Shown here: piece after piece, positions 22,974 to 32,302 of the stretch | Layout of the letters: each line of letters begins with the position of its first letter | Position numbering within the stretch: the stretch's first letter is position 1 | Source of the DNA: Marinoscillum pacificum | GTDB lineage: Bacteria > Bacteroidota > Bacteroidia > Cytophagales > Cyclobacteriaceae | NCBI RefSeq assembly: GCF_024714495.1 | Contig: NZ_JAMZMJ010000018.1 | Span: 1 to 64,000 of the forward strand | Length of the DNA stretch: 64,000 nt | Reading direction: 5' to 3' | Notes under the pieces: generated by a model | What the model was told of the DNA's origin: nothing | The model's database searches: none | Seen by the model: only the letters and a program-made list of their open reading frames with translations | Translations under genes and position numbers: made by a program

Positions 22974-24688
22974 TCTGCGAATAGTCTGGCTAGTCGAATA
23001 GTTTCGTAATCGACCTGACCATTAAGTGCTCCGTGTATAAATCCTAATTTTATATTACCGTCTTTGTCATAGAACTCTTCATTAGCTTGTGCTTTGAGTC
23101 GAGCAATGACTTTGCTAACCTTTTCAAGGCTTTTGCGGTCTGGCTCATATTTACTTAAGTCAAGGTCAGGATCTTGTTTTTTCAACTCTTCGAGATGGTT
23201 GACAATCGTTCCTAGTCCTAAATCACGATCAAAAGCAATTTCATCAAGCCCTTTGCCTGCCTTAACCATTTCAAGAGTCTTTTGATAGGTACTGGCCTTT
23301 TTGGGTTTCTCGTAATATTCTTGAATGCGTTCTTTGTTGCCCTCAATAATTACTGGGTCATTCGTTCCACCACATCGTACGATGAACTTCTCAAAGAGAT
23401 TTGTTAAATCTTTACCTTGATGGATGTTGATCCAATCTTCACTTTCTTCCGATAATTCCTGAAATCTTTTGTCAGCTTTTACAGCTAATGGATCGAGCAT
23501 CAATGATACTCTGTTAATTCCGGTCAAATTAAGGCCTTCCCAGCTCTTTAATCGAGATAATGCCACATAACCCTGCCCAGCTTCAAAAGTCTTTGAGAGG
23601 TCCATTTCTGCCGCATCCAGGGTCATACCCTGGCTTTTGTGAACTGTGATTGCCCAGGCTAATCGAAGTGGAATTTGTTTGTATGAGGCAAGGATGGTTT
23701 CTTTCTCATCTGTAACTGTCCATTCTTCCGGTTTGGCTATTACTTTTTTACCTTCATCCAACTCAACTATTGGAAAATTCTCATTGTCATCAAAACTGAC
23801 CACCGTTCCGAGTGAGCCATTGAAGAATCCTTTCTCAGGATTGTTTTTGACAAACATTACTCGAGCTTCTTTTTTCAATTCTAATGCAGGAGAAGCAAGA
23901 ACTGATGATTTAAGTCCTTCCAGAATGTTGGTTTTTCCTTTGGTTTCAGCGTAGAAGGTTCGAAGAGGATAGGTGTTTTCTTTTAGCTTTTTGCTGTTCA
24001 TTTGATCTACATCGGCATTGTGCGTGTAGAGTTTGATAGCATCATCATGCTTCTCATCTTCTTCCAGTTTTTCACGAATTCGTTCCAAACTATCATCAGA
24101 AACATCCTGTGAACGAATTTCTGATAGAATAAAGCTTAGTGTATCTCTACCTTGACGGAATTGCTGTGTGAGGTAGCATATTTTAAGTTTAGCTTCCACC
24201 CATACCGGTGCCATGAACGCAAACTTTTCTCGGTTTGACATGGCCTCCTTAGACACTGGCGGCAACTGATAGAAATCTCCTGAAAAGATTACTTGAGCAC
24301 CACCAAAAGCTTCCTGGCTATTGCGGAAGTGCTTCATGATGGCATTAATACCCATTAACACTTTGCCTGAAAGCATAGAAACCTCATCAATAATCAGTAC
24401 ATGGGTATTTCTAATTCGCGAAACTGTCTGACGATTGTTGCCAATCTGCTCTAATTCCTTAGGACCGATATGTTCTCGAATGCCAATGCCAGACCAGGAA
24501 TGTATGGTTTGACCACCAATGTGTGTTGCAGCAATACCTGTAGAAGCCGTAATGGCTACTGGAACTTCACGCTGCCGGAGGTATTCTATGTATTGATTAA
24601 GTAGATAAGTTTTACCTGTACCGGCAGATCCGGTCAGATATATGTTCTGACCAGCCTTCAGTATAGAAAGTGCCGTTTCTTGATCCAT
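22970..24688 (-). CDS. PIF1-like superfamily 1 helicase with C-terminal helix-turn-helix region
   Basis: 572 residues. Walker A GSAGTGKT is at residues 20-27, Walker B is LIIDEVSML, then FSGDFYQLPPV, the LTQQFRQG motif and the C-terminal VHKSQGMTLDAAEMDL and GYVALSRL motifs, giving a complete 5'-3' SF1B (PIF1/RecD2-like) helicase core. Residues about 465-530 resemble the helix-turn-helix domain often attached to bacterial helicases of this type (YQKTLEMVKAGKGLDEIAFD). It probably unwinds DNA during repair or replication. It starts 9 bases after the Ldh-family gene and likely shares its transcript; that pairing has no obvious functional logic. Confidence 0.88.
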   Translation of the reverse strand: MDQETALSILKAGQNIYLTGSAGTGKTYLLNQYIEYLRQREVPVAITASTGIAATHIGGQTIHSWSGIGIREHIGPKELEQIGNNRQTVSRIRNTHVLIIDEVSMLSGKVLMGINAIMKHFRNSQEAFGGAQVIFSGDFYQLPPVSKEAMSNREKFAFMAPVWVEAKLKICYLTQQFRQGRDTLSFILSEIRSQDVSDDSLERIREKLEEDEKHDDAIKLYTHNADVDQMNSKKLKENTYPLRTFYAETKGKTNILEGLKSSVLASPALELKKEARVMFVKNNPEKGFFNGSLGTVVSFDDNENFPIVELDEGKKVIAKPEEWTVTDEKETILASYKQIPLRLAWAITVHKSQGMTLDAAEMDLSKTFEAGQGYVALSRLKSWEGLNLTGINRVSLMLDPLAVKADKRFQELSEESEDWINIHQGKDLTNLFEKFIVRCGGTNDPVIIEGNKERIQEYYEKPKKASTYQKTLEMVKAGKGLDEIAFDRDLGLGTIVNHLEELKKQDPDLDLSKYEPDRKSLEKVSKVIARLKAQANEEFYDKDGNIKLGFIHGALNGQVDYETIRLARLFAD

Positions 24689-24697
24689 ACAAGAAAA

Positions 24698-25774
24698 TTA
24701 AGAAGGAAACTCTACTTGATAGCGATCTGCTAGCGATTTTAAGTCCTCAACTACAGGATCAAGAAGTGGAATGCCATCTTTTTTGCGTTGCAATTCCAAT
24801 TTTCTTTCCGGATCTCCAGGAATTAAAACATCATGACCTTCCATTACAGGCTCAGCATTTCTAAACCTGCCTATCCAGTTATCCATGTGCGATTTAAATT
24901 CTCCAGCTGGTCGGAAAGCATCAATTCTCATTGCTCCAAAGAAGTGGCCTATTCCTTTTCCTACAGGATCAGCAGCTGGTTCCATGAAAGCAACGAATGG
25001 AGGTACCCAAGGTCCATAATTTGCACCTGAAAGCACTGCAGAGAAAATATCTACGACTGATGATAAACCATAACCCTTATGTGAGCCATGTTCTCTATCA
25101 CCACCTAGAGGAAGTAGTGCGCCACCATTTTTAACTCCATTAGGATCGGTAGTTCCTTCACCATCTTTATCCTGAACCCAGCCAGTTGGTGCAGTGGCAT
25201 TTTTTCTTTGAAGAATTTCAAGTTTACCATTTGCTGCAGTTGTTGTAGCCATGTCTAATACAAATGGAGGCTCTTTATCTGCAGGGATTGCAACAGCTAT
25301 TGGGTTTGTGCCCAATAAACGCTCTTTACTAAATGTTGGAGCAACTAATGGGCTGGCGTTTGTCATGGAGATACCAATACAGTCATCTTGTAAAGCTAAC
25401 ATGGAGTGGTAGCCAGCTATACCAAAGTGATTAGAGTTTCTAACCGAAACCCATCCAGACCCAACTTTTTTCGCTTTATCAATGGCTAATTTCATAGCTT
25501 GTGGACCTACGACCAGACCCAACCCGCTATCACCATCCATTACTGCTGTGCTTGGAGTTTCGTGAATGATTTTGGTTTCAGGTTTGGTGTTGACACGTTC
25601 CTTATCAATCAATCTCACATATCCAACTAATCTAGCCACGCCATGAGAGTCAACGCCTCTCAAGTCAGCACTAATTAGTACTTCGGCTGCTAATCTTGCA
25701 TCCTTTTCAGAACATCCGGCTGCCTGTAAAATTGATTTAGTGAATTGGAATAGTTGATCGTGCGCTACTGTCAT
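24698..25774 (-). CDS. Ldh-family NAD(P)-dependent oxidoreductase (malate/L-lactate dehydrogenase type)
   Basis: 358 residues of the Ldh_2 family, which oxidises 2-hydroxy acids such as malate or L-sulfolactate, or reduces imines; the substrate cannot be told from sequence. Family signs are ADLRGVDSHGVARLVGYVRL near the N-terminus, VRNSNHFGIAGYHSML with the likely catalytic His, the LLGTNPIAVAIPAD turn, and GHKGYGLSSVVDIFSAVLSG (reading SHKGYGL). No signal peptide, hence cytoplasmic. First gene of a two-gene - strand unit with the helicase. Confidence 0.88.
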   Translation of the reverse strand: MTVAHDQLFQFTKSILQAAGCSEKDARLAAEVLISADLRGVDSHGVARLVGYVRLIDKERVNTKPETKIIHETPSTAVMDGDSGLGLVVGPQAMKLAIDKAKKVGSGWVSVRNSNHFGIAGYHSMLALQDDCIGISMTNASPLVAPTFSKERLLGTNPIAVAIPADKEPPFVLDMATTTAANGKLEILQRKNATAPTGWVQDKDGEGTTDPNGVKNGGALLPLGGDREHGSHKGYGLSSVVDIFSAVLSGANYGPWVPPFVAFMEPAADPVGKGIGHFFGAMRIDAFRPAGEFKSHMDNWIGRFRNAEPVMEGHDVLIPGDPERKLELQRKKDGIPLLDPVVEDLKSLADRYQVEFPS

Positions 25775-25792
25775 TCTGCCTATGATTTAGTC

Positions 25793-25800
25793 CAAAGCTA
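25793..25800 (-). promoter_or_regulatory. Possible promoter box before the Ldh-family gene
   Basis: TAGCTTTG on the - strand fits TAnnTTTG and ends 18 bases before the start codon. Upstream TTTG candidates are spaced 11 or 26 bases away, not the usual 18-20, so confidence is limited. Confidence 0.4.
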
Positions 25801-25888
25801 TTTTTTAGCCTCAAAGTCTACTACGGCAAATAAGTAAAGAAATTATGACTTTGAGGGTCTTCCTTTTTTAAAGTTTTTTGATAAGAGC

Positions 25889-26830
25889 TTATAAAGTTTC
25901 TTCCTTCTCCAACGAGTGAAGAGTGTTTAATAGGACACCTTCTTTTAAAGCATATCCTGAAACTCTAATGTCTATCAATTCTAATTTGTTGATGATGAAG
26001 TTGACTAGTTCACAAGCCACAACGATCATGTCTACACGTAAAGGAATCATTCCTGGAATTGCAAGTCGCTCTTCTCTATTTTTAACGATGAGCTCTTGAT
26101 ATATTTCGTTAAACGACTCTAAAGTCAACGGGTATTCTGTGGCGTCTTTTGCTCGCTCAACATTTGATGTGAGGGAGTAGATATCACTCAAGGTGTCGAA
26201 TGTTCCGGATGAACCAATAAGTGTTTTTGGTTGATGTTCGGCACAAGCATCAAACAGCTCCTCAAGATTTGAATCTAAGTACTCAATCAATGCTTCCTTG
26301 TCCGTTGGTAACATTGGGTCGTGCTTCTGGAATTTTTCTACCATTCGCTGACCACCTATTTCGAAGCTTTGTCTCCAGATGATTTCTTTAGAGGTACCGA
26401 TGATGAATTCAATACTACCACCACCAATGTCCATAATTAGAGAAGCTTTATCACCTATCTCCACTGCCTTGTTTACGCCATAATAAATGTACTCTGCTTC
26501 TTGAATGCCTGAAATGATGCGGGTTTCAATTCCAGTTTCTTCCTTAATTAGGGCAACTAATCCTTTACCGTTTTTAGCATTTCGAATGGCACTGGTAGCT
26601 GTTGCAAAGACTTGTTCTACCTCTTCCTCGTCAATTACTTCTTTGAATTTTGATAGCGTTTTTAAGGCACGGTCAATAGCATCATCTGTAATCATGCCAT
26701 GATTGATGCCTTTTTCACCGATTTTTACGGCAGTCTTTTCCCTGTAAACGATTTTGAAATCGTCCTTTTCTACCTCCACAATGATTAGGTGGAAGGTATT
26801 CGTTCCCATATCAATAACTGCAACCTTCAT
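25889..26830 (-). CDS. Ppx/GppA-family phosphatase (exopolyphosphatase-like)
   Basis: 313 residues of the actin-like ATPase fold. VAVIDMGTNTFHLIIVEVEK at the N-terminus is the phosphate-1 loop, ATSAIRNAKNG the substrate region, LIMDIGGGSIEFIIG the phosphate-2 loop and LIGSSGTFDTLSD a later conserved motif. These enzymes hydrolyse polyphosphate or pppGpp; this length corresponds to the short two-domain form without a C-terminal HD-like domain. Monocistronic and divergent from the carboxylase gene across a palindrome. A TATCTTGC near 26851-26858 on the - strand is a weak promoter candidate. Confidence 0.9.
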   Translation of the reverse strand: MKVAVIDMGTNTFHLIIVEVEKDDFKIVYREKTAVKIGEKGINHGMITDDAIDRALKTLSKFKEVIDEEEVEQVFATATSAIRNAKNGKGLVALIKEETGIETRIISGIQEAEYIYYGVNKAVEIGDKASLIMDIGGGSIEFIIGTSKEIIWRQSFEIGGQRMVEKFQKHDPMLPTDKEALIEYLDSNLEELFDACAEHQPKTLIGSSGTFDTLSDIYSLTSNVERAKDATEYPLTLESFNEIYQELIVKNREERLAIPGMIPLRVDMIVVACELVNFIINKLELIDIRVSGYALKEGVLLNTLHSLEKEETL

Positions 26831-26874
26831 GGCGTATCAAATTTCAGGGCGCAAGATAACATAAAGTCCAAATA

Positions 26875-26907
26875 CTCACGGTGTTATTTATGATATAACA
26901 CCGTGAG
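26875..26907. repeat. Perfect 13-bp inverted repeat between divergent genes
   Basis: CTCACGGTGTTAT (26875-26887) is repeated in inverted order at 26895-26907 around a 7-base spacer. It lies 44 bases upstream of the Ppx/GppA gene and 97 upstream of the carboxylase gene, which are transcribed away from it, so it is not a normal terminator. An operator for a dimeric regulator or a cruciform/RNA hairpin is possible. Confidence 0.85.
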
Positions 26908-27004
26908 AGTCAATATCATCTCATGATTAAAAACATTTTTTAATGCAGCCGGCCCTTTTTAACTTACCGACCTGTTCAAAAATCGACCCGAAATACCCAA
27001 AATT

Positions 27005-28591
27005 ATGAGTTCAGAAAAGCCAAAAACTGCTTCGTTTGTGAAGACAACCCAAGAAAAAATTCAGGAACTGGAGCAAATGAATGCGGAAGCACTTGTAGGA
27101 GGTGGCCAAGCTCGAATAGATAAACAACATGAAAAAGGAAAACTCACTGCACGAGAAAGAGTAGATCTTTTAGTGGATCCAGGATCTTTCCAAGAGATTG
27201 GAAAGTTTGTGGTGCAGCGAGGTAAAGACTTTGGACTTGACAAACAACGGATACTAGGAGATGGAGTAGTAACTGGATATGGGACCGTAGACGGACGTCT
27301 GGTTTATGTATTCAGTCAGGATTTTACCGTGTATGGCGGATCATTGTCTGAAACAATGGCTGAAAAGATTGTCAAGATTATGGATATGGCCATGAAAAAT
27401 GGAGCTCCAATTATTGGATTGAATGATTCAGGAGGTGCCCGAATTCAAGAAGGCGTAGTGTCACTAGGTGGATATGCAGATATATTCTACAGAAATACCA
27501 GAGCGTCTGGTGTAGTACCCCAAATTTCTGCAATCATGGGACCATGTGCTGGTGGAGCAGTTTATTCTCCGGCAATTACCGATTTCATCTTTATGGTTGA
27601 AAAGACCAGCTACATGTTTGTAACTGGTCCAAATGTGGTGAAAACAGTGACACAAGAGGAAGTTACTGCTGAAGAACTTGGTGGTGCAAGTGCGCATAGC
27701 ACCAAGAGTGGTGTTACTCACTTTACCTCAAAGAATGAGGCGGCATGCATTCTTGATATTAAGAGATTGCTTAGTTACCTACCAAGTAATTGCGAGGAAG
27801 AGCCACCAATGTTGCCATATGAAATCAACGGTGATGAGATTCGAATGGAATTGGACAAAATTCTTCCGGATAATCCTAACCAGCCATATGACATTAAGGA
27901 TGTGATCAATGGAATTGTTGACAAAGGATCATTCTTTGAAGTTCATGAAAACTATGCGGACAACATTGTTGTTGGGTTCAGTAGAATTGCCGGCCGACCT
28001 GTTGGGGTGGTAGCAAATCAGCCAATGAGCCTTGCAGGATGTTTAGATAATGAAAGCAGTAAGAAAGGAGCACGATTTGTTCGTTTCTGTGATGCATACA
28101 ATATCCCGCTTTTAGTACTAGTGGATGTGCCGGGATTCTTACCAGGTACCGACCAGGAGTGGCATGGGATTATTTCTAATGGTGCTAAGCTTCTTTATGC
28201 ATTTAGTGAGGCTACGGTTCCAAGAATTTCCGTCATTACCAGAAAGGCTTATGGTGGAGCATATGATGTGATGAACTCCAAGCATATTGGTTCGGATATG
28301 AATTTTGCCTGGCCAACAGCGGAAATTGCGGTAATGGGGGCTCAAGGTGCTTCTGAGATTATCTTTAAGAAAGAAATCTCGAAAGCAGAGGATCCAAATC
28401 AAAAGCTGCAGGAGAAAATTGATGAATACACCGTTAAGTTTGCAAATCCTTACAAAGCAGCAGAAAGAGGATTTATTGACGAGGTAATGCTGCCACATAA
28501 TACGAGAGCAAAACTGATTAGAGCATTTAAAATGCTAGAGAATAAAGTGGATAAAATGCCGAGACGTAAGCATGGCAATATTCCATTGTAA
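27005..28591 (+). CDS. Acyl-CoA carboxylase carboxyltransferase subunit (propionyl-CoA carboxylase beta type)
   Basis: 528 residues with two crotonase-like halves. The N-half has [32 protein letters not shown] and [16 protein letters not shown]; the C-half has [20 protein letters not shown] and [19 protein letters not shown]. This is the carboxyltransferase of propionyl- or acetyl-CoA carboxylase complexes, which makes methylmalonyl-CoA or malonyl-CoA. No biotin carboxylase or biotin carrier gene lies in the window, so the partner must be elsewhere. Seems to head a unit with the M42 peptidase 22 bases downstream. Confidence 0.93.
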   Translation: MSSEKPKTASFVKTTQEKIQELEQMNAEALVGGGQARIDKQHEKGKLTARERVDLLVDPGSFQEIGKFVVQRGKDFGLDKQRILGDGVVTGYGTVDGRLVYVFSQDFTVYGGSLSETMAEKIVKIMDMAMKNGAPIIGLNDSGGARIQEGVVSLGGYADIFYRNTRASGVVPQISAIMGPCAGGAVYSPAITDFIFMVEKTSYMFVTGPNVVKTVTQEEVTAEELGGASAHSTKSGVTHFTSKNEAACILDIKRLLSYLPSNCEEEPPMLPYEINGDEIRMELDKILPDNPNQPYDIKDVINGIVDKGSFFEVHENYADNIVVGFSRIAGRPVGVVANQPMSLAGCLDNESSKKGARFVRFCDAYNIPLLVLVDVPGFLPGTDQEWHGIISNGAKLLYAFSEATVPRISVITRKAYGGAYDVMNSKHIGSDMNFAWPTAEIAVMGAQGASEIIFKKEISKAEDPNQKLQEKIDEYTVKFANPYKAAERGFIDEVMLPHNTRAKLIRAFKMLENKVDKMPRRKHGNIPL

Positions 28592-28613
28592 CAAAAAGAA
28601 TTGAGATAGATAT

Positions 28614-29684
28614 ATGGATACGAAGAGTAGAGATTTTCTTTTTAAATATTTGAACAATGCTTCTCCAACTGGATTTGAATCCAGTGGTCAGCAGATATGG
28701 CTTGATTACATAAAGCCTTATACGGATACCTATTTTACAGATACCTATGGTTCTGCAGTAGCTGTCATTAACCCTGAAGCAAAATACAAGGTGGTGATCG
28801 AAGCACATGCTGATGAAATTAGCTGGTTTGTGAACTATGTTTCTGAACAAGGGTACATCTATGTAATCAGAAATGGAGGGTCAGATCATCAGATTGCACC
28901 ATCGAAGCGTGTGAACATTCACACTAAAAAAGGTGTGGTGAAAGGAATCTTTGGATGGCCAGCTATTCACGTACGTGATAAAAGCAAGGAAGAAACTCCA
29001 ACATTGAAAAACATCTTTATTGATGTGGGAGCAAGCTCAAGAAAGGAAGTAGAGGAGATGGGGATCCATGTTGGAACCGTGATTACTTTCGACGATGAGT
29101 TGATGGAGCTTAACGAGAAATATCTTGTTGGTAGAGCTCTTGATAACAGAATTGGAGGATTCATGATTGCTGAAGTTGCAAGAAGAATCAAGGAGAATAA
29201 TATCAAGTTGCCATTTGGTCTCTATGTGGTGAATGCTGTACAAGAGGAAATCGGTTTGAGGGGGGCAGAAATGATAGCTCATCGAATTAAACCTGATTTA
29301 GCTATTGTAACGGATGTAACTCACGATACCAACTCACCTATGTATGACAAAATCACTAGTGGTGATATCAGTTTAGGTGATGGTCCAGCAGTTTGCTACG
29401 GCCCAGCAGTTCAAAACAATGTATTAGAAATGATTTTAGGTGTTGCTGAAGCTAAAGGAATTCCATTCCAAAGACGAGCAGCATCCAGATCTACAGGTAC
29501 CGATACTGATGCTTTTGCTTACAGTAACGAAGGTGTAGCATCCGCATTGATTTCTATTCCATTAAAATACATGCATACTACCGTAGAGATGTGTGCAAAA
29601 GATGACCTGGAAAAGACCATACAGTTGATTTATGAGACTGTTGTTCAAGTTCAAGACGGGCAGGATTTCAGATACATTAAATGA
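28614..29684 (+). CDS. M42-family metallopeptidase (glutamyl aminopeptidase/endoglucanase-M type)
   Basis: 356 residues. The dinuclear metal site of M42 enzymes is visible: His and Asp in VVIEAHADEISWFV, Asp in VGRALDNRIGGF, the two Glu of VVNAVQEEIGLRGAEM, Asp in IVTDVTHD, and His in LKYMHTTVEM near the C-terminus. It is probably a cytoplasmic aminopeptidase that forms large complexes. No signal peptide. It overlaps the next gene by four bases, so the two are coupled. Confidence 0.92.
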   Translation: MDTKSRDFLFKYLNNASPTGFESSGQQIWLDYIKPYTDTYFTDTYGSAVAVINPEAKYKVVIEAHADEISWFVNYVSEQGYIYVIRNGGSDHQIAPSKRVNIHTKKGVVKGIFGWPAIHVRDKSKEETPTLKNIFIDVGASSRKEVEEMGIHVGTVITFDDELMELNEKYLVGRALDNRIGGFMIAEVARRIKENNIKLPFGLYVVNAVQEEIGLRGAEMIAHRIKPDLAIVTDVTHDTNSPMYDKITSGDISLGDGPAVCYGPAVQNNVLEMILGVAEAKGIPFQRRAASRSTGTDTDAFAYSNEGVASALISIPLKYMHTTVEMCAKDDLEKTIQLIYETVVQVQDGQDFRYIK

Positions 29685-30445
29685 AAAAGTTTATAGATCA
29701 GATGGGCAGGAAAGTTGAAATAGACTTTCCTGTCGATCGGGTTATTTCATTAGTTCCTTCCATTACCGAGTTTCTTATTGATTTAGGAGTAAATGTTGTA
29801 GGACGAACCAAGTTTTGTGTTCATCCTAAAGAACATATTGGTCGTGCAGCTGTGATTGGTGGAACGAAAAATTTTCGTTTTGAGGATATCGAAGCTCTTA
29901 AGCCGGATCTCATCATTGGAAACAAAGAAGAAAACTACGAAGAAGGTATTCTTCAACTTGAAAAAGACTACCCTGTTTGGATGTCGGATATCAACAGCCT
30001 GGCTGATGCGGAGCGCATGATGAAAATGCTTGGGCACTTATTTGGTGAGGCACATAGATCCGAGCACTTTATCACCAGACTTAGAATGAGATTGCATGGA
30101 TTGAAAGATGCCTATGAAGGCAGAGCGATCTATCTTATTTGGAAAAATCCTTGGATGGCTGCAGGAACTAATACCTATATCCATGATTTTATGACACATC
30201 TTGGATACAAGAATGTCATTCTGGATGAGCGTTATCCAACGCTGGCTACTCCTAAGAAATTGCAGATTTTGAATCCTCAGCATGTGCTGCTAAGTTCAGA
30301 GCCCTTTCCGTTTAAGAAAGAGCATGTAGAAGAACTGCAGCAACTATTGCCGAACGCCACTATTAGGCTTGTAGATGGTGAAATCTACAGCTGGTATGGT
30401 ACGCGTTTGTTAAACTGTGATTTACAGATTGGCTATAATTTCTAA
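29681..30445 (+). CDS. Helical-backbone metal receptor (BtuF/TroA-like) without signal peptide
   Basis: 254 residues. VDRVISLVPSITEFLIDLGV near the start, then VVGRTKFCVHP, IEALKPDLIIGNKEENYEEG and the linking long helix around residues 100-130 match the BtuF/FepB-like periplasmic binding fold. The protein begins directly with MKKFIDQMGRKVEIDFPVDR, with no hydrophobic leader or lipobox, so it should stay in the cytoplasm. No ABC permease or ATPase of the cobalamin/siderophore type is adjacent. It is coupled to the M42 metallopeptidase by ATGA; a role in delivering or sensing a metal or cofactor is conceivable but unproven. Its end is overlapped by a small antisense ORF. Confidence 0.8.
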   Translation: MKKFIDQMGRKVEIDFPVDRVISLVPSITEFLIDLGVNVVGRTKFCVHPKEHIGRAAVIGGTKNFRFEDIEALKPDLIIGNKEENYEEGILQLEKDYPVWMSDINSLADAERMMKMLGHLFGEAHRSEHFITRLRMRLHGLKDAYEGRAIYLIWKNPWMAAGTNTYIHDFMTHLGYKNVILDERYPTLATPKKLQILNPQHVLLSSEPFPFKKEHVEELQQLLPNATIRLVDGEIYSWYGTRLLNCDLQIGYNF

Positions 30446-30535
30446 GTGTTCTCCACTTGCCAAAAATGCCGCAACTACTGCTGCTACTGCTGTCAAAGTT
30501 AAGGCTGTTATCAGACGTAAAGTTCTCTTGCTCAT
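30422..30535 (-). CDS. Putative 37-residue single-pass membrane protein
   Basis: MSKRTLRLITALTLTAVAAV followed by VAAFLASGEHLEIIANL: a basic N-terminus, one alanine-rich hydrophobic stretch (about residues 8-26) and a short polar tail. The arrangement fits a tiny inner-membrane protein or a leader peptide. On its strand a TATCTTTA box lies about 24 bases upstream of the ATG, with a TTTG 23 bases further up. The last 24 bases overlap the end of the metal-receptor gene on the other strand. I recognise no family; the hydrophobic composition and free gap favour a real gene, but chance cannot be excluded. Confidence 0.5.
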   Translation of the reverse strand: MSKRTLRLITALTLTAVAAVVAAFLASGEHLEIIANL

Positions 30536-30581
30536 ATAGTTGGTGGTAATTGTTTTGAGTAAAGATATATAACCTTAGAAA

Positions 30582-31412
30582 TTAGGCCTTCAAATCTCGA
30601 CGAGTGAGTATAAATTGGATGCCAATGAGGTATATTCCTAGCCAAGCGGTACTGATTATCAAAGAACTAACAGGAATATTGTCTTCGATTTCTCTGAAAA
30701 TGTACTTTGGAAAAGGCACAGGGATTAAGTCATTCAAAGCATGAATAGGTAGGAATGGGACTATATGAGGCCAGATTCCCTCTTTCATGAAAGGAGCCTC
30801 TGTCATCGTCACACTCGCAATTGGTTCAAACATCAATGTATACAGTGTTAATGCAATAATGACAAAGCCTGCTTTTTTGATAATGAGCGAAAGCAACATT
30901 GCTAATGTGCAGAAAACCACAATATCATACCAATAAGCAAAAATGAATTCCAATTCGTCAAATATGAAGGATGCTCCCCATACATGTGAATAAAGTGCAC
31001 CATTGATTAGTCCTGATACGAACAAGAAAAAGGTGCTAATTAGTGCCAAACTACCAATCAATAATAATTTTCCTAGTATAAACTCTCGCTTGCTGATCCC
31101 ATCAATGATATTTTGACGGAGGGTATTGTAGGTCTGATCATTGGTAATTGATATGATCACAATGAAAGCTATTAGAACCTTTAGGAAGGTGGCTAGATAT
31201 GTAATATTTTGCCAGATATCTGGAAAATCGTAAATCGGTAAGATAGTTGGGTCAATTCCATCAAAGTCTGCTCCCTGGTTTTTGAGGTATTCCAGAAAAA
31301 ATGTACCTCCAAAGCATATAATGATCAATGCGATGGAATACATGCCTACCAGGATCCAAAAAGTTCGGTAGTTTCTTATTTTAAGCCATTCTAGTTTGAG
31401 TGCTCTGATCAT
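30582..31412 (-). CDS. ABC-2 type transporter permease
   Basis: 276 residues from the ATG at 31412, which overlaps the ATPase stop as ATGA; the longer frame upstream lies inside the ATPase gene and is not used. Starts MIRALKLEWLKIRNYRTFWI, then about six hydrophobic segments with the typical large loop after the first. NDQTYNTLRQNIIDGISKRE is the cytoplasmic coupling region seen in ABC-2 permeases of Bacteroidota. It pairs with the ATPase as an exporter or a membrane-remodelling transporter. Last gene of the sigma factor-led cassette. Confidence 0.9.
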   Translation of the reverse strand: MIRALKLEWLKIRNYRTFWILVGMYSIALIIICFGGTFFLEYLKNQGADFDGIDPTILPIYDFPDIWQNITYLATFLKVLIAFIVIISITNDQTYNTLRQNIIDGISKREFILGKLLLIGSLALISTFFLFVSGLINGALYSHVWGASFIFDELEFIFAYWYDIVVFCTLAMLLSLIIKKAGFVIIALTLYTLMFEPIASVTMTEAPFMKEGIWPHIVPFLPIHALNDLIPVPFPKYIFREIEDNIPVSSLIISTAWLGIYLIGIQFILTRRDLKA

Positions 31413-32302
31413 TTCTCTTCTAGTATTTTTAGGAATTCCTGTTCTAATGATTTTGTTCTTGTCACTACTTTTTTGAGCGTGATCCCTTTGTCGAAGCAAT
31501 ACTTGTTGACTTGCTCACTGGTCACGCCATCTTTAGCTTTCAACACCAATTGGTTCACCTCAGTCTGTATGCTGTCGATGCCTTCAAAAGCAGAAAGGTG
31601 CTCCTTTAATTCATCCATGTTAGAAGCGCTGATTTCGATCTCGTTTGTATCTCCAAGGATATCATCAACAGAGCCTTCATGAAGTTTTACTCCTTTTCGA
31701 AGGACGCAGAAGTAGTTGCATACTTTTTGAACTTCATCCAGAAGATGACTGGCCAGTAAAATGGTTTTACCATTGGCAGCGATTTCTCGAATAAGTGTTC
31801 TGATTTCTGCAATTCCCTGCGGATCTAAGCCATTCGTGGGTTCATCTAAAATCAATACGGGAGGATCTGCTAACAATGCAGCTGCGATAGAAAGACGTTG
31901 CTTCATCCCCAAACTATAGGTTTTGAATTTGTCATTCTTACGCTCCGTTAGTCCTACTTGCTCGATTACCGTGTCAATTCGTGAAAACGGCGTTTCTTTA
32001 ATATGAGCAGTAATGCGTAGGTTTTGGACAGCTGTGAGGTATGGGTAGAAACACGGAGTTTCCAAAATGGCACCAATCTGTTTTCTTGCAGCTATTGGAG
32101 CCATTCCTTCAAACCAACTGTAAGTGCCTCCAGAAGGAGCCACCACATCTAAAATCATTCCTAGCGTAGTGGTTTTGCCACTGCCATTTGGACCTAAAAT
32201 ACCATAAACCTGACCTTTTTGGATGGTTAGGTTCAGGTTCTGAACGGCTTTGAGTTTGCCGTAGTTTTTAGAGAGTCCTTTTATTTCGAGTATGTTCGTC
32301 AA
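31409..32302 (-). CDS. ABC transporter ATP-binding protein (ABC-2 exporter type)
   Basis: 297 residues. Walker A is GPNGSGKTTT (about residues 37-46), the signature is YSLGMKQRLSIAAAL (LGMKQ in place of LSGGQ, common in this DrrA/CcmA-like group), Walker B is VLILDEPTNGLDPQG, and the switch His is in LLASHLLDE. A C-terminal domain of about 80 residues follows. The start overlaps the second DUF4252 gene by four bases and the stop overlaps the permease, so all three are coupled. Confidence 0.94.
   Translation of the reverse strand: MTNILEIKGLSKNYGKLKAVQNLNLTIQKGQVYGILGPNGSGKTTTLGMILDVVAPSGGTYSWFEGMAPIAARKQIGAILETPCFYPYLTAVQNLRITAHIKETPFSRIDTVIEQVGLTERKNDKFKTYSLGMKQRLSIAAALLADPPVLILDEPTNGLDPQGIAEIRTLIREIAANGKTILLASHLLDEVQKVCNYFCVLRKGVKLHEGSVDDILGDTNEIEISASNMDELKEHLSAFEGIDSIQTEVNQLVLKAKDGVTSEQVNKYCFDKGITLKKVVTRTKSLEQEFLKILEEK

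Noticed and set aside
31413-31499. 29-residue N-terminal extension of the ABC-2 permease
   Set aside because: It lies inside the ATPase gene, is highly charged, and the ATG at 31412 gives the usual ATGA coupling and membrane start.
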